IMG/VR virus record: IMGVR_UViG_3300025666_000003
Coordinates: 1-64,000 of that record
Strand: one strand, 5' to 3'
From: a virus
DNA: 64,000 nt
The notes below the pieces were generated by a model, which was given only the letters and a program-made list of their open reading frames with translations, was not told the origin of the DNA and ran no database searches. Position 1 is the first letter of the stretch. Each line of letters starts with the position of its first letter. The position numbers and the translations under genes are program-made. Shown here one piece after another: positions 25,333 to 33,424 of this stretch.

Positions 25333-25361
25333 AAAGAGGGAGGTTTTAAACTTCCCTCTTT
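25333..25361 (+). terminator. Intrinsic terminator after the DUF932-like gene
   Basis: AAAGAGGGAGG (25333-25343) pairs with CTTCCCTCTTT (25351-25361), 11 base pairs with one G-U, and a 7-base loop. Confidence 0.85.
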
Positions 25362-25388
25362 TACTTTAAATAATTAAAAACAAATAAA

Positions 25389-25673
25389 ATGACAGAAATT
25401 AGTTTTACACCATTAGGTACAAGAGTTATTATAGAACCTAAAGAAATTGAAAAAACAACGAGTGGAGGATTAATCATTCCTGATGCATCTAGGCAACAAT
25501 TACCAGTAGGTATTGTTCTTGCTGTAGGACCAGGAAGAGATGGTGAATCTACAACAGTTAAAAGAGGTGATCTTGTATTATACCGTGAAGGTGCTGGTTC
25601 ACCTACTGTATTAGATGAAGGAACTTTTCTTATGATGAGTGAAAGTGAAATTTACGGAATTTTTAAATCATAA
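25389..25673 (+). CDS. groES: GroES-type co-chaperonin
   Basis: 94 aa, the size of cellular GroES, with its beta-barrel signature: FTPLGTRVIIEPKE, the mobile loop around TSGGLIIPD (about residues 20-30), GIVLAVGPG, VKRGDLVLY and a C-terminal EIYGIF strand. The GGLII part of the mobile loop corresponds to the hydrophobic tripeptide (IVL in E. coli) that docks on GroEL. No GroEL gene is present, so it would cap host GroEL, probably to fold phage proteins, as phage T4 Gp31 does for its capsid protein. It starts a new unit after a terminator, which suggests separate regulation. Strong assignment by sequence pattern. Confidence 0.93.
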   Translation: MTEISFTPLGTRVIIEPKEIEKTTSGGLIIPDASRQQLPVGIVLAVGPGRDGESTTVKRGDLVLYREGAGSPTVLDEGTFLMMSESEIYGIFKS

Positions 25674-25675
25674 AT

Positions 25676-25861
25676 GTGGGAAAAGCTTTTAGATTAAAAC
25701 ATAATCTTTTAAGTCTACCAACTAATGTACAAATCGGTCATAAAAATATGACTTACTGTACTGAAGAAGAAGCTTTAAAAAATATTGAGTACTCCATAAA
25801 AGATTTAAAAGGAGATGAATTAAAAATATTAAATGGTAAATATGAAAGAAAGCATAATTGA
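25676..25861 (+). CDS. Hypothetical small protein, 61 aa
   Basis: Unrecognised. Uses a GTG start two bases after the GroES stop; an overlapping ATG at 25674 is in a frame that stops after seven codons. The protein is basic and soluble, with a CTEEEALKNIEYSIKDL helix. Its end overlaps the DNA ligase start, so it lies in the GroES-ligase transcript. Confidence 0.55.
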   Translation: MGKAFRLKHNLLSLPTNVQIGHKNMTYCTEEEALKNIEYSIKDLKGDELKILNGKYERKHN

Positions 25862-26930
25862 TTTTTCAAAAAAAATTTATAAAAAAGACTCTAAAAATAA
25901 AATTAGAGTATTACACGTATATACAGACGGAGCTGATTTAATTCAAAAATCTGGATTAGTTGATGGAAATTTAATTGAACATCGTAATACATGTGTTGGG
26001 AAAAATATTGGTAAATCTAATGAAACATCATCTATACAACAAGCAAAGTTAGAAGCTCAAAGTAAAATTGAAACAAAAATGACTACTGGTTATTTTGATA
26101 GTATTGAAAAAGCTGAATCTGAAACAGTGATTCTTCCTATGCTTGCTAAAGATTATAAGAAAGAATTACATAAAGTAACATTTCCTTGTTATATACAACC
26201 TAAATTAGATGGTATGAGAGCATTGGCTCAAGATAATATCTTTAGTCCAATCATTTCAAGAAAAGGAAAGAAAATAGATACTATGGCCCATATTGAAGCC
26301 AATGTTAGTAATCTTGAAACTGAATATACATTAGACGGTGAACTATATGCACATGGTTTAAGTTTTCAAGATAATATGAGATTGATTAAGAAATATCGTC
26401 AAGGAAAAACTGAAACTGTTAAATATCACGTATATGATATTATATCTGATAAGCCTTTTAATGAAAGATTTGCAATATTAAGGGAACTTATAGTAAATTG
26501 TGCTGATATTGAATTAGTTCCTACTTATCACATTATTGATGAAACTGAGCTGAAAAAATTTCATGTAAAATTTATTAATGCTGGTTATGAAGGAACAATT
26601 ATAAGACACAGTAACGCAGGATACAGTATTAATAAAAGAGATAGTCAATTATTAAAGTATAAAGATTTTATTGATGAAGCGTATGAAGTTATAGATATCT
26701 TGCCTAGTGATAAGAATCCAGATCAAGGTGTTGTACACTGTACTATTGGTGGTGGATATCCAAATGTGACTTTTGGTTGCGGAATGAAGTTTTCTCATAA
26801 AGAACGTGAAGATATTTTAGCAAATAAAGATCATTACATTGGTCAAACAGCTGAGATCCGTTTCTTTGAGTATACTGATGATGGATTACCAAGATTTCCT
26901 GTATGTCACGGATTTAGATTAGATAAATAA
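25833..26930 (+). CDS. ATP-dependent DNA ligase
   Basis: 365 aa (or 362 from ATG 25842). The nucleotidyltransferase motifs are visible: I is KLDGMR with the adenylated lysine at about residue 124, III is LDGELYAHG (about 169-177), IV is EGTIIRH, and V is LLKYK. An OB-fold C-terminus with VTFGCGMKFSH follows. The N-terminal 90 residues resemble a WGR-like domain (VLHVYTDGADLIQKSG..., KNIGKSNETSS), which in other proteins binds DNA near nicks. It would seal Okazaki fragments and recombination nicks. It sits between GroES and the MazG-like gene. Confidence 0.9.
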   Translation: MVNMKESIIDFSKKIYKKDSKNKIRVLHVYTDGADLIQKSGLVDGNLIEHRNTCVGKNIGKSNETSSIQQAKLEAQSKIETKMTTGYFDSIEKAESETVILPMLAKDYKKELHKVTFPCYIQPKLDGMRALAQDNIFSPIISRKGKKIDTMAHIEANVSNLETEYTLDGELYAHGLSFQDNMRLIKKYRQGKTETVKYHVYDIISDKPFNERFAILRELIVNCADIELVPTYHIIDETELKKFHVKFINAGYEGTIIRHSNAGYSINKRDSQLLKYKDFIDEAYEVIDILPSDKNPDQGVVHCTIGGGYPNVTFGCGMKFSHKEREDILANKDHYIGQTAEIRFFEYTDDGLPRFPVCHGFRLDK

Positions 26931-26946
26931 CTTAAATATTAATTAA

Positions 26947-27330
26947 ATGAAAAAACAATTAGAACAACTTAAAAAGTTTCATGAAGCTTTTGAACATCCA
27001 GTAGCTGAAAAACCTACATTAGTAGAAAAAAATACTTGGTTTCTTAGAGGAACGCTGCTTGCTGAAGAATTAGAAGAATACGCAGAAGCATGTAATAGTG
27101 GTAATCTTGTAGAAATTGCTGATGCTTTAGCTGACCAATTATATATCTTATTAGGTACTATGCATGTGCATGGTATGGCAGATAAAATGGAAGAAATATT
27201 TGATGAAGTACATAGAAGTAATATGAGTAAATTAGATGAGTATGGAAATCCTATTTATAGAGCAGATGGTAAAATACTTAAAGGTTCTGATTTTTCTGAA
27301 CCTAACATTGCTTCTATAATTACTGATTAA
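26947..27330 (+). CDS. MazG-like nucleoside triphosphate pyrophosphohydrolase
   Basis: 127 aa all-helical protein with the EExxE...DxxxD metal-binding pattern of the MazG/HisE superfamily: AEELEEY (E40, E41, E44) and IADALADQLY (D59, D63), followed by a short conserved helix IFDEVHRSNMSKL. Such enzymes hydrolyse NTPs or dNTPs to monophosphates and pyrophosphate; phage versions may clean the nucleotide pool or lower (p)ppGpp-type signals. It is the last rightward gene, and the two-way terminator follows. Confidence 0.85.
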   Translation: MKKQLEQLKKFHEAFEHPVAEKPTLVEKNTWFLRGTLLAEELEEYAEACNSGNLVEIADALADQLYILLGTMHVHGMADKMEEIFDEVHRSNMSKLDEYGNPIYRADGKILKGSDFSEPNIASIITD

Positions 27331-27372
27331 TAAATTTAATAAATTTAAACATACTATATTTAAACTAAAAAG

Positions 27373-27408
27373 AGAGAAGATGCCTAATGGTGTCTTCTCT
27401 TTTTTTTT
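27373..27408. terminator. Bidirectional terminator at the convergence of the two gene blocks
   Basis: AGAGAAGATGCC (27373-27384) pairs with GGTGTCTTCTCT (27389-27400), 12 base pairs with two G-U pairs and a TAAT loop, followed by eight T on the right and preceded by A-rich sequence on the left. It lies 43 bases after the MazG-like stop, and the leftward gene ends inside its T-tract. It can stop transcription from both sides. Confidence 0.9.
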
Positions 27409-30400
27409 ATTGAAGTTTAGAATTTTCAAATGTTTCTATACTTTTAATAGCTTTAATAGGAGAATAATTCTTTCCTTTAAGTCCAATAGTAGCACCAAAA
27501 TGATTCCATATTTTATAACGTCCTTCTTTTTGCCATTCATATGGACCAGCATCTTGTGAGTATATTGCTTTTTCATCACCACTTAGCATAAGCAATAAAT
27601 CACCAATAATTTTTGCATAATTACCTAATGTTGGACCAAATGCTATAGTAGTATTATTAGTAAATTCTAGCCAATCACCAAGACCCAGACCAGGGATTGG
27701 AATAAAAGCTTCATTCTCTGTTCTAACAGCAATAAGTTGATATAATATATGATTTCCCATATAACCAAACATACCGTATTTATCTTGTCTTTCACGCATT
27801 TTAGCAAATCTATCTTCATCACCTGAATCATATCCAAATAAGAAATAAGTTGCATAAGATAATAAAGCAATAAAAACACCTTCTGCAAATACTTTTCTTA
27901 CTGCAGTTTTTTCTTCAGGTGTCATTAAAGGATAATACTTTTCAGCATCCCATACAACTTTCTTCATTGCTTGTAAAGCACTTATCCAGTAACCTTTTGA
28001 AAGATCACCCATATCCCAATCATATGTATGTTCACCAGTTGTAGTTACATCACTCCAAAAACCTTTTCCTGTTGAACTATACTGAAATCTATTTAAAAAC
28101 ATTGGAACAGCAAATCTTTTATAAAACGTAAATAATCTGTATCCTAAATACTTATTAGCTTGTGCATCATCAACAAGATTATCCATTTGACCATTAAGCT
28201 TTTTACCAATACCCTGTATTTTAAATTTAAAATCTTGGAATTTTTTAGCACTTGATATAATGATTTCATCACCATAATCTAAATCTTCAAGAGCTATTTT
28301 ATTTTTTTTCTTAAGTTCTTCTACTGGTACAGCATATCTTTCTGATATTAGTTCCCAAGTATCACCTTCTATATATGTGTGATTTATTTTTTGATAACTC
28401 CATTCAGGATCTATACCTTCTAAAAGTGTAAGTTGTTGATTTTCATTTAATTTCCATGCATTAATATATTTAACTGATCTTGTCTCACCATTTGGCATTA
28501 CTTGAGTTACATATTTATCATGCATCATAGCTCCAAATACTTGTAAACCTGCTTCAAGATCTGTAAGTCTTCTAAAATCATACATCCAGGTAGCGTCAAA
28601 GAAATCTTTCATAAAAGTTCTTGAACTTGATTTTCCAAAATCTTTACGTGTTTTTCCAGTAATAGGATCAAAGTGTTCCATTAACTGAAGTTCTAAACTT
28701 TTTGGCCCACGTGAGTAGACACCTGTTGCAATCAATTGTGCAACTGCTTTTGCTGACCAAATTCTTCCAGATGCTAATGATTTAAGATTATAATATTTTC
28801 CACCAACTCCTTCAACAATTGATTGAAACATCATACCATATCTATTCTTCATTGCTGAAGTTAAGTCAAGTGCAATAAAAGCTCTACTTGCATTACCCAT
28901 AAGTAGATTTGTTACTTTAACAGCCATTGGATTATCTACTTGAAATTGAGTGTTACCTTGACCATAAAATACTTTATTAACAAGATAATCAACTGCACCT
29001 GCTCGTTTGTTTTCTGCAAGATTTATATTAACAACTTTATTAGCTGCTTTACTCATGTTACTAGAGATCTTATTCATATCTTTTATAACAGTATTTTTAT
29101 TCTCATTTAATGTTTTAGTAATAGATTTTGCAATCGGTTCCAATTCCATTAATGTTTCTTGCTCATTTAATGAGTATAAATAATTATATAAGGATGCTAG
29201 TACATCAGTAGATGTATCTCCTTTTTTAAGTTTATACAAACCTCTTACTGGAACTTTATCAATAGGATTACCTCGCATATCAGTAGGTTCTAACTGTTGA
29301 TTAGCATCAAAATTATGTCCTTCATTATTTTGTTCATAATCTGCTGCATCTTTTTGGACCATTGATTTTATAACAGATTTTAGATTGTCAAATTTTGTTG
29401 CAAATGATTCCTTTGTTTTTCCTGATTGTACAAGCTCAAGTGTTGAGCGCTGTCTAAATCTTGGAAAATCTAAGTATAATTTAGATCTATTTGGCTTATT
29501 GACTTGTAGCTTAAGAAAATTATCTGTAATACTTGTAAGTAACTTAAATTGAGCAACTCCTTCAGCATCATTACGTGCTTCAAGATTTTCATACTCTTTG
29601 TTTATATATTTTGCATCAACTGCTGAATTAGGATTGCCAGGTTCATACTTACGAGGAAGAGGTTGAAAACGATTATCTAAAATAGTTCCTACATAATCAT
29701 TTTTATCTGATCCTGGAGGAATAGTATAATATTTATCTTTTACTTTTGAGAAAGTATATTTCTTATTTGGCACTCCTCTAACTTCAATTGGCTTACCATC
29801 AATTGGATTAATTAAAGTTGTTTTCTTAAAAAATTTTTCTTCACTAGGTAATGTTAATGTCCAAACACTTGTTCGTACCCAAGTTGGTACTTTCTTTTTT
29901 TGTACTTGGTCCCATAACATCATTTGATAATGATTGACATCAAACCATTCTTTAAAAGTTGGATCTGCCAATGCTTGATCTATTAGTAAAGGATTATTTA
30001 TCCAGTCACCTGCATTTTCTTGATTTATTTGATCTATTTCATCACTAGAAAACTCTACAAAACGTTTAGCAAAATTAAATGAATCTACGTAATACTCTGT
30101 AGCCATCATATCTCTTAACTGAGATAATTCTTTATATAACTGACGTTGTCTTGTTACATCTTCTTTACTCATACCTAACGTATTCTGTACGTTAACTAAG
30201 TTTATATATTCTTTTTTTTCTGCTTCTGTTAAAGGATTTGTTTTTTCTTTTATTCTAGTTTCATATGATTCTAAGATATCCATGTCTGCTGCACTTAAAC
30301 CAGTTTTTGAATCAAACTCACCTTTAAGTTTATTAATATCTAATTCTATTTGATGTAGAATTCGTATTTGATTTGGACTTAACTTTTGACCATTAGGTCT

Positions 30401-33391
30401 TCTATCTGTATCTCTGGATAAAGTAACTAAAGCTCTTCGTTGTTTAAATAAATTAGCTAATTCTGCAGCTATTGGTGAGTTAGTTTTATTTCTTTCTGCT
30501 ATTTTATTTAGTTCTGTATATATTTTTCCTGTTTCCTCGTAATACTCATCACTATAACCAATTATAAAATTTCTATCAGTAAACTTTTGTACTGCTTCTT
30601 GAAAAGCTTCTGCATTATCTTCCATGGTTATACCCGCTCCACCTATTTTAGTGTTAACATAAATTTCAAAATCTCTTTGTACTTTTTTTTCATTAGTGTT
30701 AAACTCCATGAATTTAGCAGATTCTTCTTTATACTTTAATCTAACTAAAACTTTACCTAGTGTTTCAGTATCTTTAACAACACCATCTTCAGTATAATAA
30801 CTAAATAATTCATTATATTCTTTTTCAGCAGCTAAGTATTCTGTATTTACATGATCCTCAATGTCTGCCATATTAACATTTTTATAATTGTTCATGGTTC
30901 TTAAGGCAGTCTGTCTTTCAATAAAAGCATCTTGTGAATCAGTTTGACTTACTGTAAAAAGTTTTCCTGTAACTGGATGTTCTACTTGATTAGCTGTTCT
31001 CCATATTTTTCTTACTTCATAGAATTCTTTTTTAAATTCTCTATGCATGTAATCTTCTTCAAATTTCCATATAGCTTCTAAAGCGGTTCTTTCAGCATCT
31101 TTATCTCCATCTATTCTAGCTTTTTCTAAGTCATACTTAAGTTTACCTTGATCAGATCTCCATCCATTACCAAATCTGTTTAAGAATGTGTATACTTCAA
31201 ATGTGTCAAAGGATCCATCTTCTTTTTGAATTGGTACAGTATCTGTAAAAAGCAACATATCAGATAATTGCCTTGTATTATTTGGATTGTAGCCTAATTG
31301 TTTTAAGAAAGGAAGAATATCAGATGCAATATCATTAGCTTGATTATAACTACGTCCTTCAGTTTCTGATAGATTGCTTTTAATAAATCTTGCAAAGCTT
31401 CCAGTAATTGGATCATTCATACTCATATATGGAGTTATCATTGATGTGAATAAACCAATGTCACCTCTCCTACCTTCTATAAAGTCTTTAATTGTATTTC
31501 TGTTAAGTCTTTTAGAATAAAACTCTTGTGCAACATCTTTAAGATACCTAAAGCTTTTGGGAGTATTTGGCAAACCCATTCCTTTTGGTGTTAATACTGC
31601 GTTTTCATTTTCTAAAATTGCTTTTACAGCATTATCAATCTGATCTTGTGTGTACCCATCATTTTTTAAAATACTTTTAATTCTTTCTTCAGCATATTGT
31701 TCAACTGCTTCACTCATATATTCAGTATGTTCAGTAAAGAATTCAGTTGTAAAATCTAACATTAAATTATTAGTAATTTTCTGTGCATTAGAAACTATAC
31801 CTTCTATACTAATAATCTTTTGTGTAAATGGATTCTCTGTTTCAAGATCCATAGCATCTTTTATATCACTAAGAAGTAATGCTTGTCTATTTAAAAATTC
31901 TTGATAATAAATTACTTTACTTATACCAGCTTGAGTTAAATAAGATTTCTTAGTCTTCATTGTTTTAACAATATTTTCTATTTGACTAGAAAATACTTTT
32001 GTTTGTGTTAAACTATTTACAAGAGCAATTGATCTTTCTTTAAATTCTTTTTGCTGAAGCTCCATAGCTAGAGCCATTTTTTCTTCATTAGTTTTACCTA
32101 CAGTTTCATAATCTTTTAGATATTCTTTTATATTAGTAAGAATACTGCTACTACTAGCTAATTCTTCTCTTAATTTCCATGGTGTATTCCTTAACCTAGC
32201 AATCTCTGCCATATTTTCAGAATATGCTCTGTTAAGAGCTTCTTCTAATTTTAATTTATCTTTATCAAAGTTAAGTGTTTCATAAAGTTTTTGCCATTCT
32301 AATTTTACTACTTCTTTAAATTCAGCAAAATCTTTAGGTTTGAGGTTAAGATTTTCTACTATGAAATCTTCACTTACCATCATATTAGCTAATTCTTCTA
32401 AAGTAGTGTTCTCATTAAGTTTGCCTAATACAACTTTTTTTGTTGTCAACTTTCTGATTATTTGCTTAATAGCATAAAGAAGGTTTTTTATAAATTTTTT
32501 AAATCCTTCGTCAGTTTTTGTTAATTCATTTACTTTATGAGTTGCTTTATATTCTAAAGCTGTTACTAAGACTTCCTCCTTAAATCTATCTGATTGATTT
32601 TGACCATATGGATCACTTTCATCAAATTTAAGATTTGGATATCCAGCTTTTACTTGATTAATTACAGTTTCACCATTCTTAGTAAGTGTTAATTGAGTAT
32701 AAAGATTATCAAAAAGTTTTCTATCAGATATAGATATAGCATTAATAAATGGATGCGCAAACTCATGAAGTACATTGGCTACTGTCATTTGACCATCAAC
32801 AAAGTATACTACATTATTATAAAAGAATGCTGGCTGATTATTATATGGTGTAGGTGTATTAGCTAATAATGCTACTGCTTCTTCTGTACTAACCTGATCA
32901 TAGTTTATACCAAAAGCTGCTTTAAACTTATCACCTAGAGCTTTTGCTATTTCATTTGCTTTAAAATTATCAATGCTACTAGCATCATTATTCATTATAT
33001 TCCAATATTGAAATACTTTTTCATTATATAGTTCTCTATTAGTATAATCATAAGTTTTTCCTCCTAACTCCATTCGTCTCATGTCAAGATCTTGAGCTAA
33101 TACATCCATTCTTTTTATTTCAACTTCTTCTGCAAATGAAGTAGCTTCATTCAATTCTAAAATTACTTCATTATCATAGTAATCAGTAATTAAATTTTCT
33201 GAAATAATAATTTGAGCTTCTAAAAGATCTGTTGTACCTACATATCCAAAAGAAAGTACTTTTTCTCTGTAAAGTTTATTCACTGCTGCAGCTACTGATT
33301 TGGCTTTTTTTGGAGATGCACCCATACCTTCAGTTGCTAATTCCTGAATATCATTATACAAACTATCTTTAATTTTTATTCTACAAGGCAT
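27407..33391 (-). CDS. Giant virion-associated protein with zincin (HEFAH) and LysM-like segment, 1994 aa
   Basis: Last gene of the leftward block, so the one transcribed furthest from its upstream neighbours. The N-terminal part has a zincin-type HExxH, HEFAH (H209, E210, H213), so a metalloprotease fold is likely. Most of the chain is long, charged and helical. Residues about 1668-1713 resemble a LysM repeat (YIEGDTWELISERY, then VEELKKKN and YGDEIIIS), which in other proteins binds peptidoglycan. A hydrophobic segment (VFIALLSYATYFLF, about residue 1850) could contact membrane. Large proteins beside the RNA polymerase gene in Crassvirales are packaged and ejected. It starts 33 bases after the polymerase stop, behind a TAGTATATT motif. 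Confidence 0.75.
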   Translation of the reverse strand: MPCRIKIKDSLYNDIQELATEGMGASPKKAKSVAAAVNKLYREKVLSFGYVGTTDLLEAQIIISENLITDYYDNEVILELNEATSFAEEVEIKRMDVLAQDLDMRRMELGGKTYDYTNRELYNEKVFQYWNIMNNDASSIDNFKANEIAKALGDKFKAAFGINYDQVSTEEAVALLANTPTPYNNQPAFFYNNVVYFVDGQMTVANVLHEFAHPFINAISISDRKLFDNLYTQLTLTKNGETVINQVKAGYPNLKFDESDPYGQNQSDRFKEEVLVTALEYKATHKVNELTKTDEGFKKFIKNLLYAIKQIIRKLTTKKVVLGKLNENTTLEELANMMVSEDFIVENLNLKPKDFAEFKEVVKLEWQKLYETLNFDKDKLKLEEALNRAYSENMAEIARLRNTPWKLREELASSSSILTNIKEYLKDYETVGKTNEEKMALAMELQQKEFKERSIALVNSLTQTKVFSSQIENIVKTMKTKKSYLTQAGISKVIYYQEFLNRQALLLSDIKDAMDLETENPFTQKIISIEGIVSNAQKITNNLMLDFTTEFFTEHTEYMSEAVEQYAEERIKSILKNDGYTQDQIDNAVKAILENENAVLTPKGMGLPNTPKSFRYLKDVAQEFYSKRLNRNTIKDFIEGRRGDIGLFTSMITPYMSMNDPITGSFARFIKSNLSETEGRSYNQANDIASDILPFLKQLGYNPNNTRQLSDMLLFTDTVPIQKEDGSFDTFEVYTFLNRFGNGWRSDQGKLKYDLEKARIDGDKDAERTALEAIWKFEEDYMHREFKKEFYEVRKIWRTANQVEHPVTGKLFTVSQTDSQDAFIERQTALRTMNNYKNVNMADIEDHVNTEYLAAEKEYNELFSYYTEDGVVKDTETLGKVLVRLKYKEESAKFMEFNTNEKKVQRDFEIYVNTKIGGAGITMEDNAEAFQEAVQKFTDRNFIIGYSDEYYEETGKIYTELNKIAERNKTNSPIAAELANLFKQRRALVTLSRDTDRRPNGQKLSPNQIRILHQIELDINKLKGEFDSKTGLSAADMDILESYETRIKEKTNPLTEAEKKEYINLVNVQNTLGMSKEDVTRQRQLYKELSQLRDMMATEYYVDSFNFAKRFVEFSSDEIDQINQENAGDWINNPLLIDQALADPTFKEWFDVNHYQMMLWDQVQKKKVPTWVRTSVWTLTLPSEEKFFKKTTLINPIDGKPIEVRGVPNKKYTFSKVKDKYYTIPPGSDKNDYVGTILDNRFQPLPRKYEPGNPNSAVDAKYINKEYENLEARNDAEGVAQFKLLTSITDNFLKLQVNKPNRSKLYLDFPRFRQRSTLELVQSGKTKESFATKFDNLKSVIKSMVQKDAADYEQNNEGHNFDANQQLEPTDMRGNPIDKVPVRGLYKLKKGDTSTDVLASLYNYLYSLNEQETLMELEPIAKSITKTLNENKNTVIKDMNKISSNMSKAANKVVNINLAENKRAGAVDYLVNKVFYGQGNTQFQVDNPMAVKVTNLLMGNASRAFIALDLTSAMKNRYGMMFQSIVEGVGGKYYNLKSLASGRIWSAKAVAQLIATGVYSRGPKSLELQLMEHFDPITGKTRKDFGKSSSRTFMKDFFDATWMYDFRRLTDLEAGLQVFGAMMHDKYVTQVMPNGETRSVKYINAWKLNENQQLTLLEGIDPEWSYQKINHTYIEGDTWELISERYAVPVEELKKKNKIALEDLDYGDEIIISSAKKFQDFKFKIQGIGKKLNGQMDNLVDDAQANKYLGYRLFTFYKRFAVPMFLNRFQYSSTGKGFWSDVTTTGEHTYDWDMGDLSKGYWISALQAMKKVVWDAEKYYPLMTPEEKTAVRKVFAEGVFIALLSYATYFLFGYDSGDEDRFAKMRERQDKYGMFGYMGNHILYQLIAVRTENEAFIPIPGLGLGDWLEFTNNTTIAFGPTLGNYAKIIGDLLLMLSGDEKAIYSQDAGPYEWQKEGRYKIWNHFGATIGLKGKNYSPIKAIKSIETFENSKLQ

Positions 33392-33424
33392 AATAAAATT
33401 TTTGTTTTGTAAATATACTATTTT

